From Zerene cesonia (taxonomy: Eukaryota; Arthropoda; Insecta; Lepidoptera; Pieridae): DNA of 64,000 bases. The notes under the pieces are model-generated. The model did not search any database, was not told the origin of the DNA, and saw nothing but the letters and a program-made list of their open reading frames with translations. Position 1 is the stretch's first letter, and each line of letters begins with the position of its first letter. Below are positions 48,901 to 62,254 of this stretch, one piece after another. The translations under genes were made by a program, and so were the position numbers. The stretch lies in the NCBI RefSeq assembly GCF_012273895.1, contig NC_052108.1, forward strand, positions 3,782,001-3,846,000. Direction: 5' to 3'.

Positions 48901-51224
48901 TTCCTAAAATACTGAAGGCTAAGTAAATAAAACTCAAAGATTTATGCCTTATTTGAATATTTAAAGCTTTTTACAGCATCTGGTGGATACCGTACAAAAT
49001 GTTAGCGTCTAATGTTTGTATAAAATTCCATTTAAGTTGTGAAAAATTTTAAGCAAAGTATCGGTGTTTCATTAGTAAAATTTCAATTAAATCATAAATT
49101 TATTAGTCAAAAATTGTCATTTTATTAGTTATTAAAAATTAGTATGCGCTATTTAAATCAATAGGTGTTATTCAAAACTGTATCATTTAAAAAAAATACA
49201 CCTAAATAATATTTATTATTTAGTATATATTTCCCTACCATATCTATAGGTCTATAGTCTAAAAAAACGAAATCATGAAATAAAGTAAAATTATTCCGGT
49301 TTAACATAATACAGTAAAGTACCTACCTACGCAACTTTTAAAGCGTAAATAATGAATGTTCTAGATAAATTATAATAACAATTATCATTATTACTCCCTT
49401 TTTAACATAAAAAGTTTAATACAAGGAGTAATTATTGTGTTTTAAAAATCAATAACATAATTTTTATAAAGAAATAAGTGATTGTTAATTTATTGCTTTT
49501 ATATAAATTTAATATTGTTTTTACGATACATTTCTTGAAATAGTAAATAAGAATACTTCAGAAATATTTTAACCTATTGTTATAACTAAATAACTACTCA
49601 CAAATAATAAATTTACCATATTTAAAAATTTTATTTGGATATTATATATTTATTCGTCTATTATTGCAAATATCAAATCAATCACGCATAAGTCGTTGAA
49701 CAAATATCAAAGAAATATTACGCATACATATATATACCTACGTTGATCAAAGTTAAATTAAATATTTTAATATTAAAGTTGAATGAATTATAAATGGATC
49801 GTGGAATCCAGGCAAATATTAGCCAATGGGATTTTTTAGATTTTCATCCATCTCTGTAGCGAATCTCATACAGATCCGATGTGCCGTTTTGCGTAAAAGA
49901 GTAACAAACATTCTAACAAACTTTCGCGTTTCGATATTAATTCTTTAATTATTTATTAAGGATTCATGTGCAAGTTTACAAAGAAGACAGTAGATGCATC
50001 TACCAGCCATTTTGTCTCGAATGCGATAAAACACATAGCTAAGTTGTAATAAATCGATACAAAATGAACGTTAAAAATACAGCTTTTAATTATAAATTGT
50101 GTGATTAAGCGAATGTCTTGGGGGCGACGCAAGAGGGCGGATGTCGGCACACGTGTCGCGTTGATAACGTTCTAACATATTACGAAGAATTCTGTTTACG
50201 ATCAATTTACGTTGTTAACGCTATATTGTAGAACAGCGATTTAATCGTATAAGCAAATAAGTAGGTTGTAGTTGTATATATATAGAAACGCAGATTGCAA
50301 TTTTAGGCGGAATATTCTCGAAAAACGATGCAATATTTAGGGCTTACAAAGTCGAAATATATAGGTTCCTTCATCTGCTTTCAAACGACAACAACAAACA
50401 TGGCTATCAAAAAATCTTAAACCAGCTCAGTATCAAAATAGTAATTAGAAAAATTAAACTATTAGTAAAAAATACTATCAACTTAAGTGAATCTAAATTC
50501 TGAATTCTCTATCTCGGTTAAAGATCTGAAAACTATATAATACTTAATTGTTTTTTATCTTAAAGCTGTGACATAAATCCTAGTCGCAGTGTTATCCCTA
50601 TAAATAATACTAAGAATGACGGCCAGGTCATTTCTGAACTTTTCCACATGCAAAATTCTTCAGTATCAGTTGGAATAAGTGCTTTTAATGCTTTCATATT
50701 CACCCACTTTTATACGCCATTTCTTCTTTGATAAAGAGAAGGATATGAGAGGGCTATCAAATCTTAATTAATGTCTATTGTCTATCAAGTATGTTATATG
50801 TAGTTTGTTCCGTTCAGGGATTCGTGACTAGAAGTTATAGTTTTCGGAAACTGCGGGTTGTACCTAGGAGTTAAATAGAAGGGTTTACTACCTATATGAA
50901 GTAATGTTAGTATGATGCGATGTGGTATTTAGTTGAATTGACAAAAATGTGATTACCTTTGGGGCTTCTATTAACACTAACTAAAAGCTTGAGAAGACAT
51001 AAGTGTTGTTTACGTATTGTAAACAATTTCTTATTTTTACGTTTTATTGTATTGTTCTTGCTATAAAATGCTAACCGATTAGTACCTCATTAAGAAACAC
51101 AGTCATACCTTATTTAGGATAAAAAACATCGCAATATATATGTATTGAGAGATAATGAAATTTTAACATTTCTCATTAATAGCGATAGTACCAACCCACA
51201 AATATTAAAATGTTACAGTACCTA
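48901..51224. other. AT-rich non-coding stretch
   Basis: It includes a Helitron-family fragment at about 49860-49945 (minus strand: ACGCGAAAGTTTGTTAGAAT, ACTCTTTTACGCAAAA) and a small GC patch at about 50115-50165. No gene is supported. Confidence 0.5.
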
Positions 51225-51426
51225 TCTATATAACTCTATAATATTAAACAAAGTCGCTTTACGTCTGTGTATCTGTATGCTTAGATCTTTAAAATTACAC
51301 AACAGTTTTTGATTGGTTTTTTTAAAGACATAAAGGATGGTTAATATGTATAACAACGTACAGAAAAAAGGAGGGAAAAATGGTTTTCCACTGAATTTAG
51401 CGTGCGGAGCCGTGGGCAAAAGCTAG
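51225..51426 (+). mobile_element. Short non-autonomous Helitron-like element
   Basis: It starts TCTATATAACTCTATAATAT and contains ACAAAGTCGCTTTACGTCTG and GCTTAGATCTTTAAAATTAC. It ends GGAGCCGTGGGCAAAAGCTAG followed by T. Confidence 0.65.
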
Positions 51427-52667
51427 TTAACAATAATTATCTATACAAAATAGTTCGTAGGTTCTAAGGTATGTGAGCACATGCCATACTGATGAGTAAC
51501 TGCTGACGTCATCGGGACATGCACAGATCAATTATTAGCAACATACAAATTGCTTGTACGACACTTTTGCTAGGGTTTTTATCATTATATATTTTAGAAG
51601 TGAGATATTAAATTTCTATTTGGTCCTTATGGTTGTTCCTATTGTATATAATGAAATATTTCATTTGTAAAACAAATGAATAGTAGTTTTTTTAAGCTTT
51701 TTATAACTTTAAAGCATTATCGCTAATTGCTACACAACACTTATATAAACAAGTAAATTTGAACAACAAACTTGCTAGAGATTGATTTATGTATGATTTT
51801 TTATTTGTTCTTTTATATGTAATTGCATTACAGAGTCTGTAGGAGCTGTCGCTTGGTGGTAAGCGACCATCAGTTTTAGTAGAAAACATTGAAGTCGACA
51901 CGTTAACGTTCCTCATAATAAAAACTGCTTGATAGGTAATATTATGCCGGATATTCATCTACTTTTTTCAACAATAAGGTAAAACTGGCGAATAATTACG
52001 GAAAGATGTATTTAATGATAATTAACATACACTTGGTAGGAATTAAAGCATGCGATGTTTATTATATGTTCGTTTCGCGTTTCATACTCTGATACAATTT
52101 TCAAAACTTCATCTAAAACAGTTTGACGTGTTTCACGTGTCATTTTGCGTTGTACAATCTAATATCTGTCTATAACTAGCTTACAGCCCGCGGCTTCGCC
52201 CGCCTCCGTATTGTTCTGACCTTTTAAACCTTCCCTGGGCTATACATAATCCACATAAACCATGATTATAAGAATCAGACCAGCCATTGTCGAGTTTTAG
52301 CGAGTCTAACGAACAGCAATTGATTTTATATATAAGATAAACAATTAGATTGATACATCAATAATTTGTGTGAACTCACATATTTTAAAATTCATTCTGT
52401 ATGTAGTACTATATATGATATATCTAGCATAATGTAGGTAGCATATAAGAAAGACGAGATAAATCCAAGATACTTGAAGGAGGCGGAGAAAGTTTAGCCG
52501 TAGGTGAATCGTTTTCCTATACGTTTGTGTGTTTGTTTTATCGGATCGATAGCGGGATACAGGCTTAGCTGACGTGATAACAATTGGTGTAGATAGTTCG
52601 TTTATCAATAGATAAGAGCAACAGAAGCCGATGACTGCTGAATTAGAACTAACTCTCTGTGACAAAA
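51427..52667. other. AT-rich non-coding stretch with a LINE 3'-end fragment
   Basis: At about 52180-52330 the minus strand reads toward GGGCGAAGCCGCGGGCTGTA then AGCTAGTTAT, the ending of a common lepidopteran repeat related to 2521-2640. A perfect CRE is at 51506-51513. The 148-codon minus ORF at 52345-52791 runs into the Helitron-like element and is not a gene. Confidence 0.5.
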
Positions 52668-52864
52668 TCCTACTAATATTATGCGAAAGTTTGTAAGGAT
52701 GTGTGTGTGTTTGTTGCTCTTTCATGCAAAAACTACTGAACCGTTTGCAATGAAATTTGGTACGTAGACAGCTGGAAAATTGGAATGACATACAGTCAAA
52801 ATTTTTATCCCGATATTCCTATGGAATACGGACTTACGCGGGTGAAATTGCGAGGCGCAGCTAG
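52668..52864 (+). mobile_element. Short non-autonomous Helitron-like element
   Basis: It starts TCCTACTAATATTATGCGAA and contains GTTTGTTGCTCTTTCATGCA, TTTGGTACGTAGACAGCTGG and ATACGGACTTACGCGGGTGA. It ends GAGGCGCAGCTAG followed by T. This is the best-preserved copy in the window. Confidence 0.72.
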
Positions 52865-54430
52865 TATAATATAAACGAGTAATAGATGAAAATGTGTAAT
52901 AAAACAACAATATGACATTTAAAAATATCGCTTATATCATTAAATATAATTTAGGAATTGCATATTTGTTAATGCTCAACAAATTAACTGAATTTTTCAT
53001 AATACGAAATAAATTTTCAGTTAAAATCATGCGCCAGTCACTTACAGAATATTCAATGAAGTTACGAAATTCGCATACAGTTCGCGAATTAAATGTATAT
53101 GCGAGCGTCGGTATCGAGAGACCGTTTCGCGATGCGCGCGTGCCCACTATGGGGCCGCCAGGGTGCCTGGCCACGCCTCTTTACTCTCAAATCCTAATTA
53201 TATCTTTAACTTTTTACACCCTGCAGTTATGGTACTTCCAATGTCTTTAAAACGTGACGAAGCACATACTGTACGTTGCGTGGAAGCGCTGTGTGCTGAT
53301 AACAACGCGTGCGTATGTGTGAGTGGCCACCAACGAGGTTATCAAGCTTTGGTGAGTCGCCTATTATTACTGTTAAAAAATCGCGCGCTTGCCTAGCTCA
53401 TGAATGTACAGATTATATTATAGCTTTCTAACGGTATTTTGCAGTCTGTGGTTGCGAACAAAATATTCCGTGATAAGTTAGCGATTGGGTACACGAGTTC
53501 GCAATAATCCACCGGGAGTTTGTTCACATTAATTAGACATTTTAAAATAGAATTGCGTTCTGAAATATTTTTATAGTAATGTAATATCATCGATAGCATG
53601 GTGTAATATTTTAGTTTTAGAGTAGCTAAATGTTAAACGAATTAAGTGGTATTCTTTCAAAATGTATGTTTTAAAAATATTTAGATCAATATTTTCAATA
53701 TTGTATAATTTTCATCAATGTAGTTCTATCAATATTTTAGTATAATCTAATACTATCTACGGATATCAAACAATAAAACCATTGTAGTGGATAGGATTTT
53801 CATAATGTTATAATAAACTGGAATCTGTATACTGTAAGAGCTCAAATAGGACCTAACCAGAGTTTCATCACGTCAATAAACTATCGTCGTCGGGCCCATT
53901 ATAAGATATATTTTCACTTTATTACCTTATTTTACCTGAAGTCATTTTTATTTAAAACAGTTGTCTAATTCTTTTCTTTAGATAATTATTTATTCTAAAG
54001 CTACTAAAACTAACTCGCTAACACTAACTTTATACAAACTGCCTACCAAAAGTTTTGTTATTCCAAATATAGAATAGTATTTATCTGAGAGTTATTTGTT
54101 GTACTAATATTTAAGTTAGTTATGTAAGTACATATATGTATCTGAACAATTATGAGTTCATGGTATACTTGATACTTACTTGTATCTTCATTCACCTGAT
54201 TACCGTATACCTTATTAATAAGTTTATGTAGCTATGTAATACATTCATATATCATTAAAATCATAATAGGAACTAAATATTGAAGTTAATTAGTCTGGAA
54301 CGTTGCATTGTACTGACGTAACGTACGTTGTCTAAAAAACGAAGCTATAATTTCCGAAAATGAAAAATCCAAAAACATATCGCTCTTCAATTCCATTAAC
54401 TTTTCATTGGGCCGCTTTAAAAATCCATAA
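52865..54430. other. Non-coding; GC-rich patch at 53.08-53.40 kb, otherwise AT-rich
   Basis: The patch is open on both strands for 80-112 codons but shows no known domain. The remainder is AT-rich with no recognised repeat. Confidence 0.45.
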
Positions 54431-55480
54431 TCGAGCCTACAAAAATCACGGCGCGTAAGTCGCGGTAATTTTCAGAAGCATAAAGCAAAGCGCAGTTTGC
54501 ATTATCAAAGCGCATCGGTGGCGCATTTTTTAGCATCGCTGCAGCGGTTGGCGGCGACGGCCGGCGCAGGAATGCAACAGGTAACCGATTCCAGGAAGGC
54601 CGCGGCCCGTTACCGTGTCGAATATCTCCGGCAGTCAAACGCGCCGACAAGTGCGTCGGCCACTTGCGACAACGTGCGATGCACCGCGTAGGGCTGCCAC
54701 CTAACGTCCAGTGAAGGGGAATGGAGCCTGATGAACGCAGAAAGTATTCACAACTATGATGGTCACGCACTTGGTTAATATGGATTGTCAACCGATTAAT
54801 TTGAAGAAACAAAGCAATGGTCTAGCAATACAGACAAACCAACAAATTTACGTTTTCTTTTATGATCCTCTTATCTCTGCAATAAAATATCATGGGCACT
54901 CGTTGAAGTCTCACGCGATATTTTATAATTACTGTCTGACAAGAATGAGCTGCATCAGATGCGCACGGCAGGCAGCCCTAGCCGCCCGCCCCGCGCTCCA
55001 GCCCGCCGCATTCCAAGCGACATTGAGTTAGAAACCAGTCGAACGATCCCGCATTCTATCAGCACCACCCGGACCTTCTTCACCTAAAATTTCATCGCTT
55101 TATGATGCCTCCGATATGGATTCTACGAATGCTACACGCGAATTTTTGGCCATGCCATATTGGAAACGTTCCTGCAATGCGATAACAAATTGTATGTCAT
55201 AACGAATACACGGGAACGGAAAGTCGCTGTCGTCGGCTGAACAGCTGCGAGCCCCATGAAATATAGAAATGAAGCGCCCTAAAACGATTTTAATTCGAGG
55301 GTGTGAGTCCATTGTTGGCCTCTTCGCCCGTATCGGGGACAGATCAAACCTCGAGTCAACAGCACCCTCACCCTCGCGCGTGGTACCAAAAATAACTTAA
55401 AGCATTATGACATTATGCATCTGGAGTGCATGTTATCTTTTCCTTGTGCTTAACTGCGCGACCCCGCGCGTAGTAAACAG
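54430..55480. promoter_or_regulatory. GC-rich island, candidate regulatory element
   Basis: A CpG-rich block with GGAATGC at 54569-54575 and GCATTCC at 55008-55014, the latter in the same CCGCCGCATTCC context as 15243-15254. The 131-codon minus ORF at 54417-54812 has no recognisable domain. Confidence 0.35.
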
Positions 55481-56529
55481 AGGTGGAGATAGTAGTATGG
55501 ATGATAAAATTAACTTTGTACTAATGCAACGGCAAATAGGAAATGTCAATGTATTATGAACATTTTACAATATTATTGGTATTCATTAAAATTTGTGTCA
55601 TTCTTGTAGTTAATAGGTTTTGATGATACTTTTCAATAGAGAGAGTTGAGTTGAGAAGTTGCATAGAAAAATGTCAAGCAGTATCAATCACTTACATACA
55701 GTGTAGTTTAAATATATACATTATCTAATTATAAAAATGTTTGTGACTAATTAAAGGTCCGTTTATTAAAAGTTTTATCGTTAGAAAGATTCAAACAAAG
55801 CCTCTTTAAATAATAACGTGTAGGTAACTATGTTAAAAAAATGTGTCCATGCAATTAATCAAACTGAATGTAAAAAAAACAAAGAGTATTTTATGAACCG
55901 AAATGCATTATGGTAATTATTTATATTAAATTTACCCCAGAAAAAAATACAAGCGTATTTTTTATGTAGACTAATGCGACTGATGATGTAATAATTTAAT
56001 TTGTTTGCAAGCCATTTGTCACGAGGTAAATAATACTATATTTAAACCTATCTACCTGTCTGCTTATTACAGTTTAAAGTACAATATGTAACTTTCCAAT
56101 TAAAATCAAAACTTTTCAATTCACTATATTAGCACTAAAATCTTCGTGCAAATAGTGGAGCAAAGAAGATAAACTATTAACAGTGAAGCATACAAAATAA
56201 CAAATAGTATTACGTAAATGTGTAATAAATACATTTTTCAATTCACATTACCTACGCACTGCAAATACCTACCGCATGCAAATTATAAAACTCGCAAAGT
56301 ATATTCTTATAAAAATATACACATTATTCATGAATGAGGTCAAGAATGAATCAACAGGAAAATCTATGCTCAAATTGGGTGAATATGATAAACTATATAT
56401 AAGAACGTAGTAATATAGGCCAATCGTATCAAATGCGAATTATACATTTCCAGCTCTTTATATTTGTTATATTTTCTCATAAACAATACAAACATACTTA
56501 TAGATATTTTAAAAGCAAATTGGTATTTA

Positions 56530-56532
<3 letters not shown>

Positions 56533-56575
<43 letters not shown>
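56533..56575. repeat. (TA)n microsatellite
   Basis: About 21 uninterrupted TA units, followed by ATTT repeats. Confidence 0.98.
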
Positions 56576-56579
<4 letters not shown>

Positions 56580-56744
56580 TATTTATTTATTAGCAAGTAC
56601 AAATATTATATTCACAGTGATTGATATGAGTTTCTATGATATAAATTGGAGCAGTAATGTATCGCGATTCAAGATATAAATCAGTGTCCGCTGTGTATGT
56701 ATAAAATTTAGTCTGAAAGACGAAAAATTTCATAGTTTCTTAGT

Positions 56745-56845
56745 ACGTGGGAGTCTAGCTCGCTTATTGGGCTAACTCGAACCGAGGAAGATACCACACC
56801 CCCACGCAGATCGGCGAACGAAACTTAGTTGTATGGAAATGCTAC
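56745..56845. mobile_element. Possible transposon fragment
   Basis: The stretch around TATTGGGCTAACTCGAACC and ATACCACACCCCCACGCAGA resembles, from memory, a recurrent segment of lepidopteran non-LTR elements. There is no second copy in the window to confirm it. Confidence 0.3.
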
Positions 56846-57539
56846 CTACAGCAGTAGTATTACAGTGGCTACTAGAAACATAACTTTAAACTTTACTAGC
56901 ATTGTTCTCTCTTATGAATTGTTGTTTTGTTGTTTGTTTTTGCTGTCCGCATAACATCTTTTGAAACTCAGTATAGACAATACTCAGTACCTACTCAGTA
57001 TACAGTTTGTTTTTTTCAACTTTGTCTGCCCCCAAAAAAATATATTGTTTCCGCTTATGCAACATTTTTCACCGTGTGGCTCCACTCCTATTGGCGCTAG
57101 CGAAAACTGGCATACCTTTCCTTGATAAACGAACTACCCAAAAGCAAACATCAATTACCAGTTAAAACTAGTCGTTCTTCAGATAAACGCTATTAACCTA
57201 ACAAACAAACTTTCCAGCATTATAATATTTGTAATTTTGCGACGATTCCAAAGTTTATGCATGTAGAAAGCATTGAATAAATAGTTGTACTGGTTCAGTT
57301 AGATTTAGGTAATATTTTTGGATTATCCTACATAATTATACACAGCACGTTTATTTTAAGCGAGTTAAATAGAGGGCAGGACCCTTTATTTCGTGCCATT
57401 TAAAAGCAAGCGTTGCGTTAAACGATTTTAGAACACTCAACAAATACCTATTTCACTCTGAATAAAAGTGTTTCGTCTCTACGGGCAAAGGACGAAAATA
57501 ACTTTATCTATTCATAGATAAGCAACAAAATTAAATGAC

Positions 57540-57860
57540 AAAGCAACATATGTTACCAAGATGCGAGCAACCCGCACCGGAAATATGAAAACGATATATC
57601 TAAGCGCCCCCTGCGACGCATCTCAATCATCCACAAATAAGCAGACGGAAGGAAAGTAATCTAGACAAAAGTTTATATTTAGACGGCTAGAAATAGATGG
57701 AAAGGTGAGCTACGTGCGGCGGCCCCACGGTTAAAAATATACCATGCTATCGCCCTAGCAACGATCATCCTCCCTTGCATGCTACAGGAAAACAGCGACA
57801 CTTCGGCTCACTACTTTGTGCTTTGTGCTGTGGCCAGATACCACTATGAGGAAATGATAA
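57540..57860. promoter_or_regulatory. GC-rich island with X-box and CTCF-like core
   Basis: AGCGCCCCCT lies at 57603-57612. A sequence fitting the RFX X-box consensus RTNRCC-N(1-3)-RGYAAC lies at 57749-57762 (ATCGCC CT AGCAAC). Both are in a CpG-containing block with AT-rich flanks. The regulatory role is inferred. Confidence 0.35.
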
Positions 57861-60800
57861 CGAGCTTATTGTAATGCTAAAGGATACCGCAATTAGTTAC
57901 GAACTTTTAATCGGTGCGAAGTTTCATTGTAGTTACATTTACGGGAAGTATGTATTATGCTTCGTTTATAGATTTGTAAATAGTTCTGATCACCTCCGAT
58001 GTTTTATAACGTGTAAGATTACAAATTAATTTGTTAACAGATGATGTTTTTGCAGAATTTAATTTTGATGCAACTTTTGTCAAAGCTCAACATATCTTAT
58101 CAATATTTCTTCGAATAGTTCAGAAAAATTTTAAGCATTTTATCTCACAACGCAAGGTACCTAAATACATATACTTACAATGATATGTTATACGGTAAAC
58201 AGAAGACAAGATTTGATAGCCACGTGCTGGGCTGTAATTTTATCTTTGCAAATACACGATATGTTTGATCTGCAAGTAGTAATAATACTATTAGACGTGT
58301 GTACCACACCATTAATTATCCAATTAGCTGTAACCAATTAACGGTATACGTATTCGAATCACGGGCGCGGAGTAACTAGCAGAGTATAGCCTAGAAACAA
58401 AAAAAAAACGCAAATATTTTACATGAAACGTATTGACCCAGGTTCTGTTTATATAAGATCTTATGAGAAGAACCTTGATAGGCTGTATTTGTATTGTTCT
58501 CATATTATCAATGTGTTGATTAATTGATGGATAACGAACTGACTGAATTAAAAGGCTGGTTTATATTCAACTCTACTATCAATTTCATTCTCTCTAGATT
58601 CCTTGAAAAATTGTTGTTTTAGTTAACGAAAATAATGTATTCATATTTGTATTATATTAGGTATAACTAATACAAAAGATACGCAAGCATTTAGATAATG
58701 AAAACAAATAATTGGATTTATTTAGAAACAATTAACCCGAGGAATAATTTAACAAAAAATACAACATAGGACATTTGAACAACTCGTCACAGTCCATCGG
58801 CATCGTTTAGAAACTGAAAATTTATTAGCTCAGAATGATGAGGTTGTATAAATCTCACGCTGTCACGTCTATCGCAGGAGATGTGCACAGAATAGCTTAG
58901 AAAGGCAGTCTGGCGCCAAAGGTATCCGGGTGGTCATACTACGGCCGCGTTTATGGAAGTGCAATCGACAAATAAGGCTGCATAACAAAACACCCTATAC
59001 GTCTTTCAAACTTCACTCATTTATTACGAATGCCTTTAAGGCCCCCGATGAATTGATGTCGACCGTTTCTACGGAAATGATAAATTTACTTTTGTTGAGC
59101 TCTTTATAGATGTCGCTTCATAGGTGGCATGAGCTGGTTCATATTACTTGGCACGTTAACTACGGTACGTACGTACATGGTAAATATAAAGGAGTTTTTG
59201 AATGTGTATGCTACAGGGGGACATACAAAAAGGATGTTGTAACTGGCAATATGAGAAAATTAGAAGTCAACTAATCAAGCGTTTTGGAATGCAGCACTGA
59301 CCGCAATACTAATGGAAATAGGGGATGAATTCACTTGAGGCGATTGGGGTTAGTTTAATTAGAATTGTATTTGAATGTGACTTGGTATTGGTGCTAAATA
59401 ATATATCAGGTACATACATAACTAACATACTAGTAAAGATGAATAACATACTAGCGAAGGATCACTCCTTTAAAAAGTGGTAAAACTACTTATATACCAA
59501 ATTTATAGTTACAGCTTACAGAATCTGAACTGATTGTTAAAAAATTTTATCACCCATTTGCACGTACAAAGCCAGGATACACATCAGATAATAGACATTT
59601 ATATGAAGTAAAAAGACTCAAAGACCTTTCAAGATAATATATAAATGCTCAAGTTCAAGTTCCCTAAGCACAGTTACATAACGGTGACCTAAATAAAAAC
59701 AGTGAAGTAGACAAATTGCAAAGGTATGAATGCATTAGAGGCCCCCGAGGCTGTTTGCAGTGTCGTGTATCAACCAGGAGATGCTTGCGTCATTTCGCGG
59801 AAAACGCGGTGTCGCCTTCCCAACGTCCGATTTATATTTCATACTCGATTAGTCAAACAGCCGACCATAGGCATTACAATACAACGACAATGAGACACCA
59901 ATAAGGACCTTATCGCTAACAACATAACCGCGATTATCACTAGACAAACCGTACAGGGAATCTTATGAGAATAGTGGACAATGTCAATAGTATTCCAGAT
60001 GCCGATACATTTGGTTTGTTAATATTCAATTATACATCTATGCCAATGACGTCGAAAAGTAAATTTATGTGACGAGTTGAATCAAAACATTGAATTGATT
60101 TTTTTCATACATGAACTCCCAAGTAGGTATATATTACGTGCATTTGTAAACACCTCTATTTCTATTCCTAATTGTTATATTGCACTTTCATAACACATAC
60201 GATCATCCTCACAATTAATATGTTAAGTCAATATAATTAAAAAAATGTGAATTTGAATAAATTTAAGGGAATTTAAGTACAATCTGCGACAAATATTAAA
60301 TACATATCAGATATCTTTAAACTTCCCATAAAGCAGTTAATAAGGTTACAACTTCATGTGAAATTTACAAAAGTCTCTTTAGCAAGGTTCAGTTCTGCCC
60401 CAAATCATTAATCTATTTCCATTGACGGTCACATGAAATTGAAACTATTCAGTTCTCACGGAAACCGATTCCCGCACAAAAGGTACGACTTAGTAAATGT
60501 AAGTCAAGGATGCTCCGACTTGCGATGTCTTGGGACCGTGGGAGAGTCCTCGGCTTGTGCGCACGTGAGCCTGGAGTAGCTCCGAAAGCGTTACGGATAC
60601 GGACTAGATCCCATACTCGGCAATAATGGCTTCTGTTTGCGGAAATGATCTTCATGATGTTATGAGTCAGGTCAGTATGTAGGTCAGGTCTGGGAAAAGA
60701 GCCGCGGACAGATCCAATCTGGGCTGTTCGGTGATGTGGTGCAGTAGTAGCCAGGATTGGATTTTGGGAAGACCATATTGAATTGGTAAGGATGGGTATG

Positions 60801-61254
60801 CTATACTTTGCTCATAGTTAGAATACAAAAAAATCTACACAAGCGCTGATAAATGTTTCTAGGTAAAGTTTTTATTTAATTCGTGTATTTCTGTTAGGCT
60901 GAAATACTAGGTCGCTTGTCAAACCACATTTCAATATATTTTAAGCACGATAAAATTTCCTCAATAAATGTATTTCCATTCATCGTTTTCTTTGAGAATG
61001 GCAAATCGTATATATATGCGCGACTTAGCATTTTAATTTATTTTTTGTAACGCTCTATTGGTACCTAAACTATAGCAGACTCGATGCCGATAGAGCATCC
61101 ATTTATTATATATACTGGAACCAACTTAACGTTATGGTAAACATTGGTTTTAATAAACGTTTTCAATTAGACATGATTTATTAGCGCGATGACAGCTGAA
61201 ATTCGAATTATGTATTAAGCATGACCGTCGTGATTATGAGGGCGAAGGAGAGCG
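57861..61254. other. Non-coding; islands near 58.86-59.06, 59.70-60.06 and 60.43-60.78 kb
   Basis: Moderate GC islands are separated by AT-rich spacer. GGAATGC lies at 59286-59292, with GATA-type words (CTTATCGCTAAC, GATTATCAC) near 59909-59938. GC content rises again toward the gap. No exon or transposon is recognised. Confidence 0.45.
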
Positions 61255-62254
61255 NNNNNNNNNNNNNNNNNNNNNNNNNNNNNNNNNNNNNNNNNNNNNN
61301 NNNNNNNNNNNNNNNNNNNNNNNNNNNNNNNNNNNNNNNNNNNNNNNNNNNNNNNNNNNNNNNNNNNNNNNNNNNNNNNNNNNNNNNNNNNNNNNNNNNN
61401 NNNNNNNNNNNNNNNNNNNNNNNNNNNNNNNNNNNNNNNNNNNNNNNNNNNNNNNNNNNNNNNNNNNNNNNNNNNNNNNNNNNNNNNNNNNNNNNNNNNN
61501 NNNNNNNNNNNNNNNNNNNNNNNNNNNNNNNNNNNNNNNNNNNNNNNNNNNNNNNNNNNNNNNNNNNNNNNNNNNNNNNNNNNNNNNNNNNNNNNNNNNN
61601 NNNNNNNNNNNNNNNNNNNNNNNNNNNNNNNNNNNNNNNNNNNNNNNNNNNNNNNNNNNNNNNNNNNNNNNNNNNNNNNNNNNNNNNNNNNNNNNNNNNN
61701 NNNNNNNNNNNNNNNNNNNNNNNNNNNNNNNNNNNNNNNNNNNNNNNNNNNNNNNNNNNNNNNNNNNNNNNNNNNNNNNNNNNNNNNNNNNNNNNNNNNN
61801 NNNNNNNNNNNNNNNNNNNNNNNNNNNNNNNNNNNNNNNNNNNNNNNNNNNNNNNNNNNNNNNNNNNNNNNNNNNNNNNNNNNNNNNNNNNNNNNNNNNN
61901 NNNNNNNNNNNNNNNNNNNNNNNNNNNNNNNNNNNNNNNNNNNNNNNNNNNNNNNNNNNNNNNNNNNNNNNNNNNNNNNNNNNNNNNNNNNNNNNNNNNN
62001 NNNNNNNNNNNNNNNNNNNNNNNNNNNNNNNNNNNNNNNNNNNNNNNNNNNNNNNNNNNNNNNNNNNNNNNNNNNNNNNNNNNNNNNNNNNNNNNNNNNN
62101 NNNNNNNNNNNNNNNNNNNNNNNNNNNNNNNNNNNNNNNNNNNNNNNNNNNNNNNNNNNNNNNNNNNNNNNNNNNNNNNNNNNNNNNNNNNNNNNNNNNN
62201 NNNNNNNNNNNNNNNNNNNNNNNNNNNNNNNNNNNNNNNNNNNNNNNNNNNNNN
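61255..62254. other. Assembly gap, exactly 1000 N
   Basis: A second 1000-N gap of default length. The flanks are GGCGAAGGAGAGCG and GGGGGGCAAGCCGGG, again purine/G-rich, suggesting a GC-rich island that failed to sequence. Confidence 0.99.

Larger units (their letters stand above)
55481..57540. other. AT-rich non-coding stretch
   Basis: It contains the (TA)n run at 56533-56575 and a possible transposon fragment at about 56745-56845. No gene is supported. Confidence 0.5.

Noticed and set aside
51830..51875. Possible SINE fragment (GGTGGTAAGCGACCATCAG)
   Set aside because: Only about 20 bases resemble the SINE tail; too short to support.
52345..52791. 148-codon minus-strand ORF
   Set aside because: It reads through a non-coding Helitron-like element and has no recognisable domain.
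54417..54812. 131-codon minus-strand ORF in a GC island
   Set aside because: No known motif; open frames are expected by chance in GC-rich islands with few stop codons.
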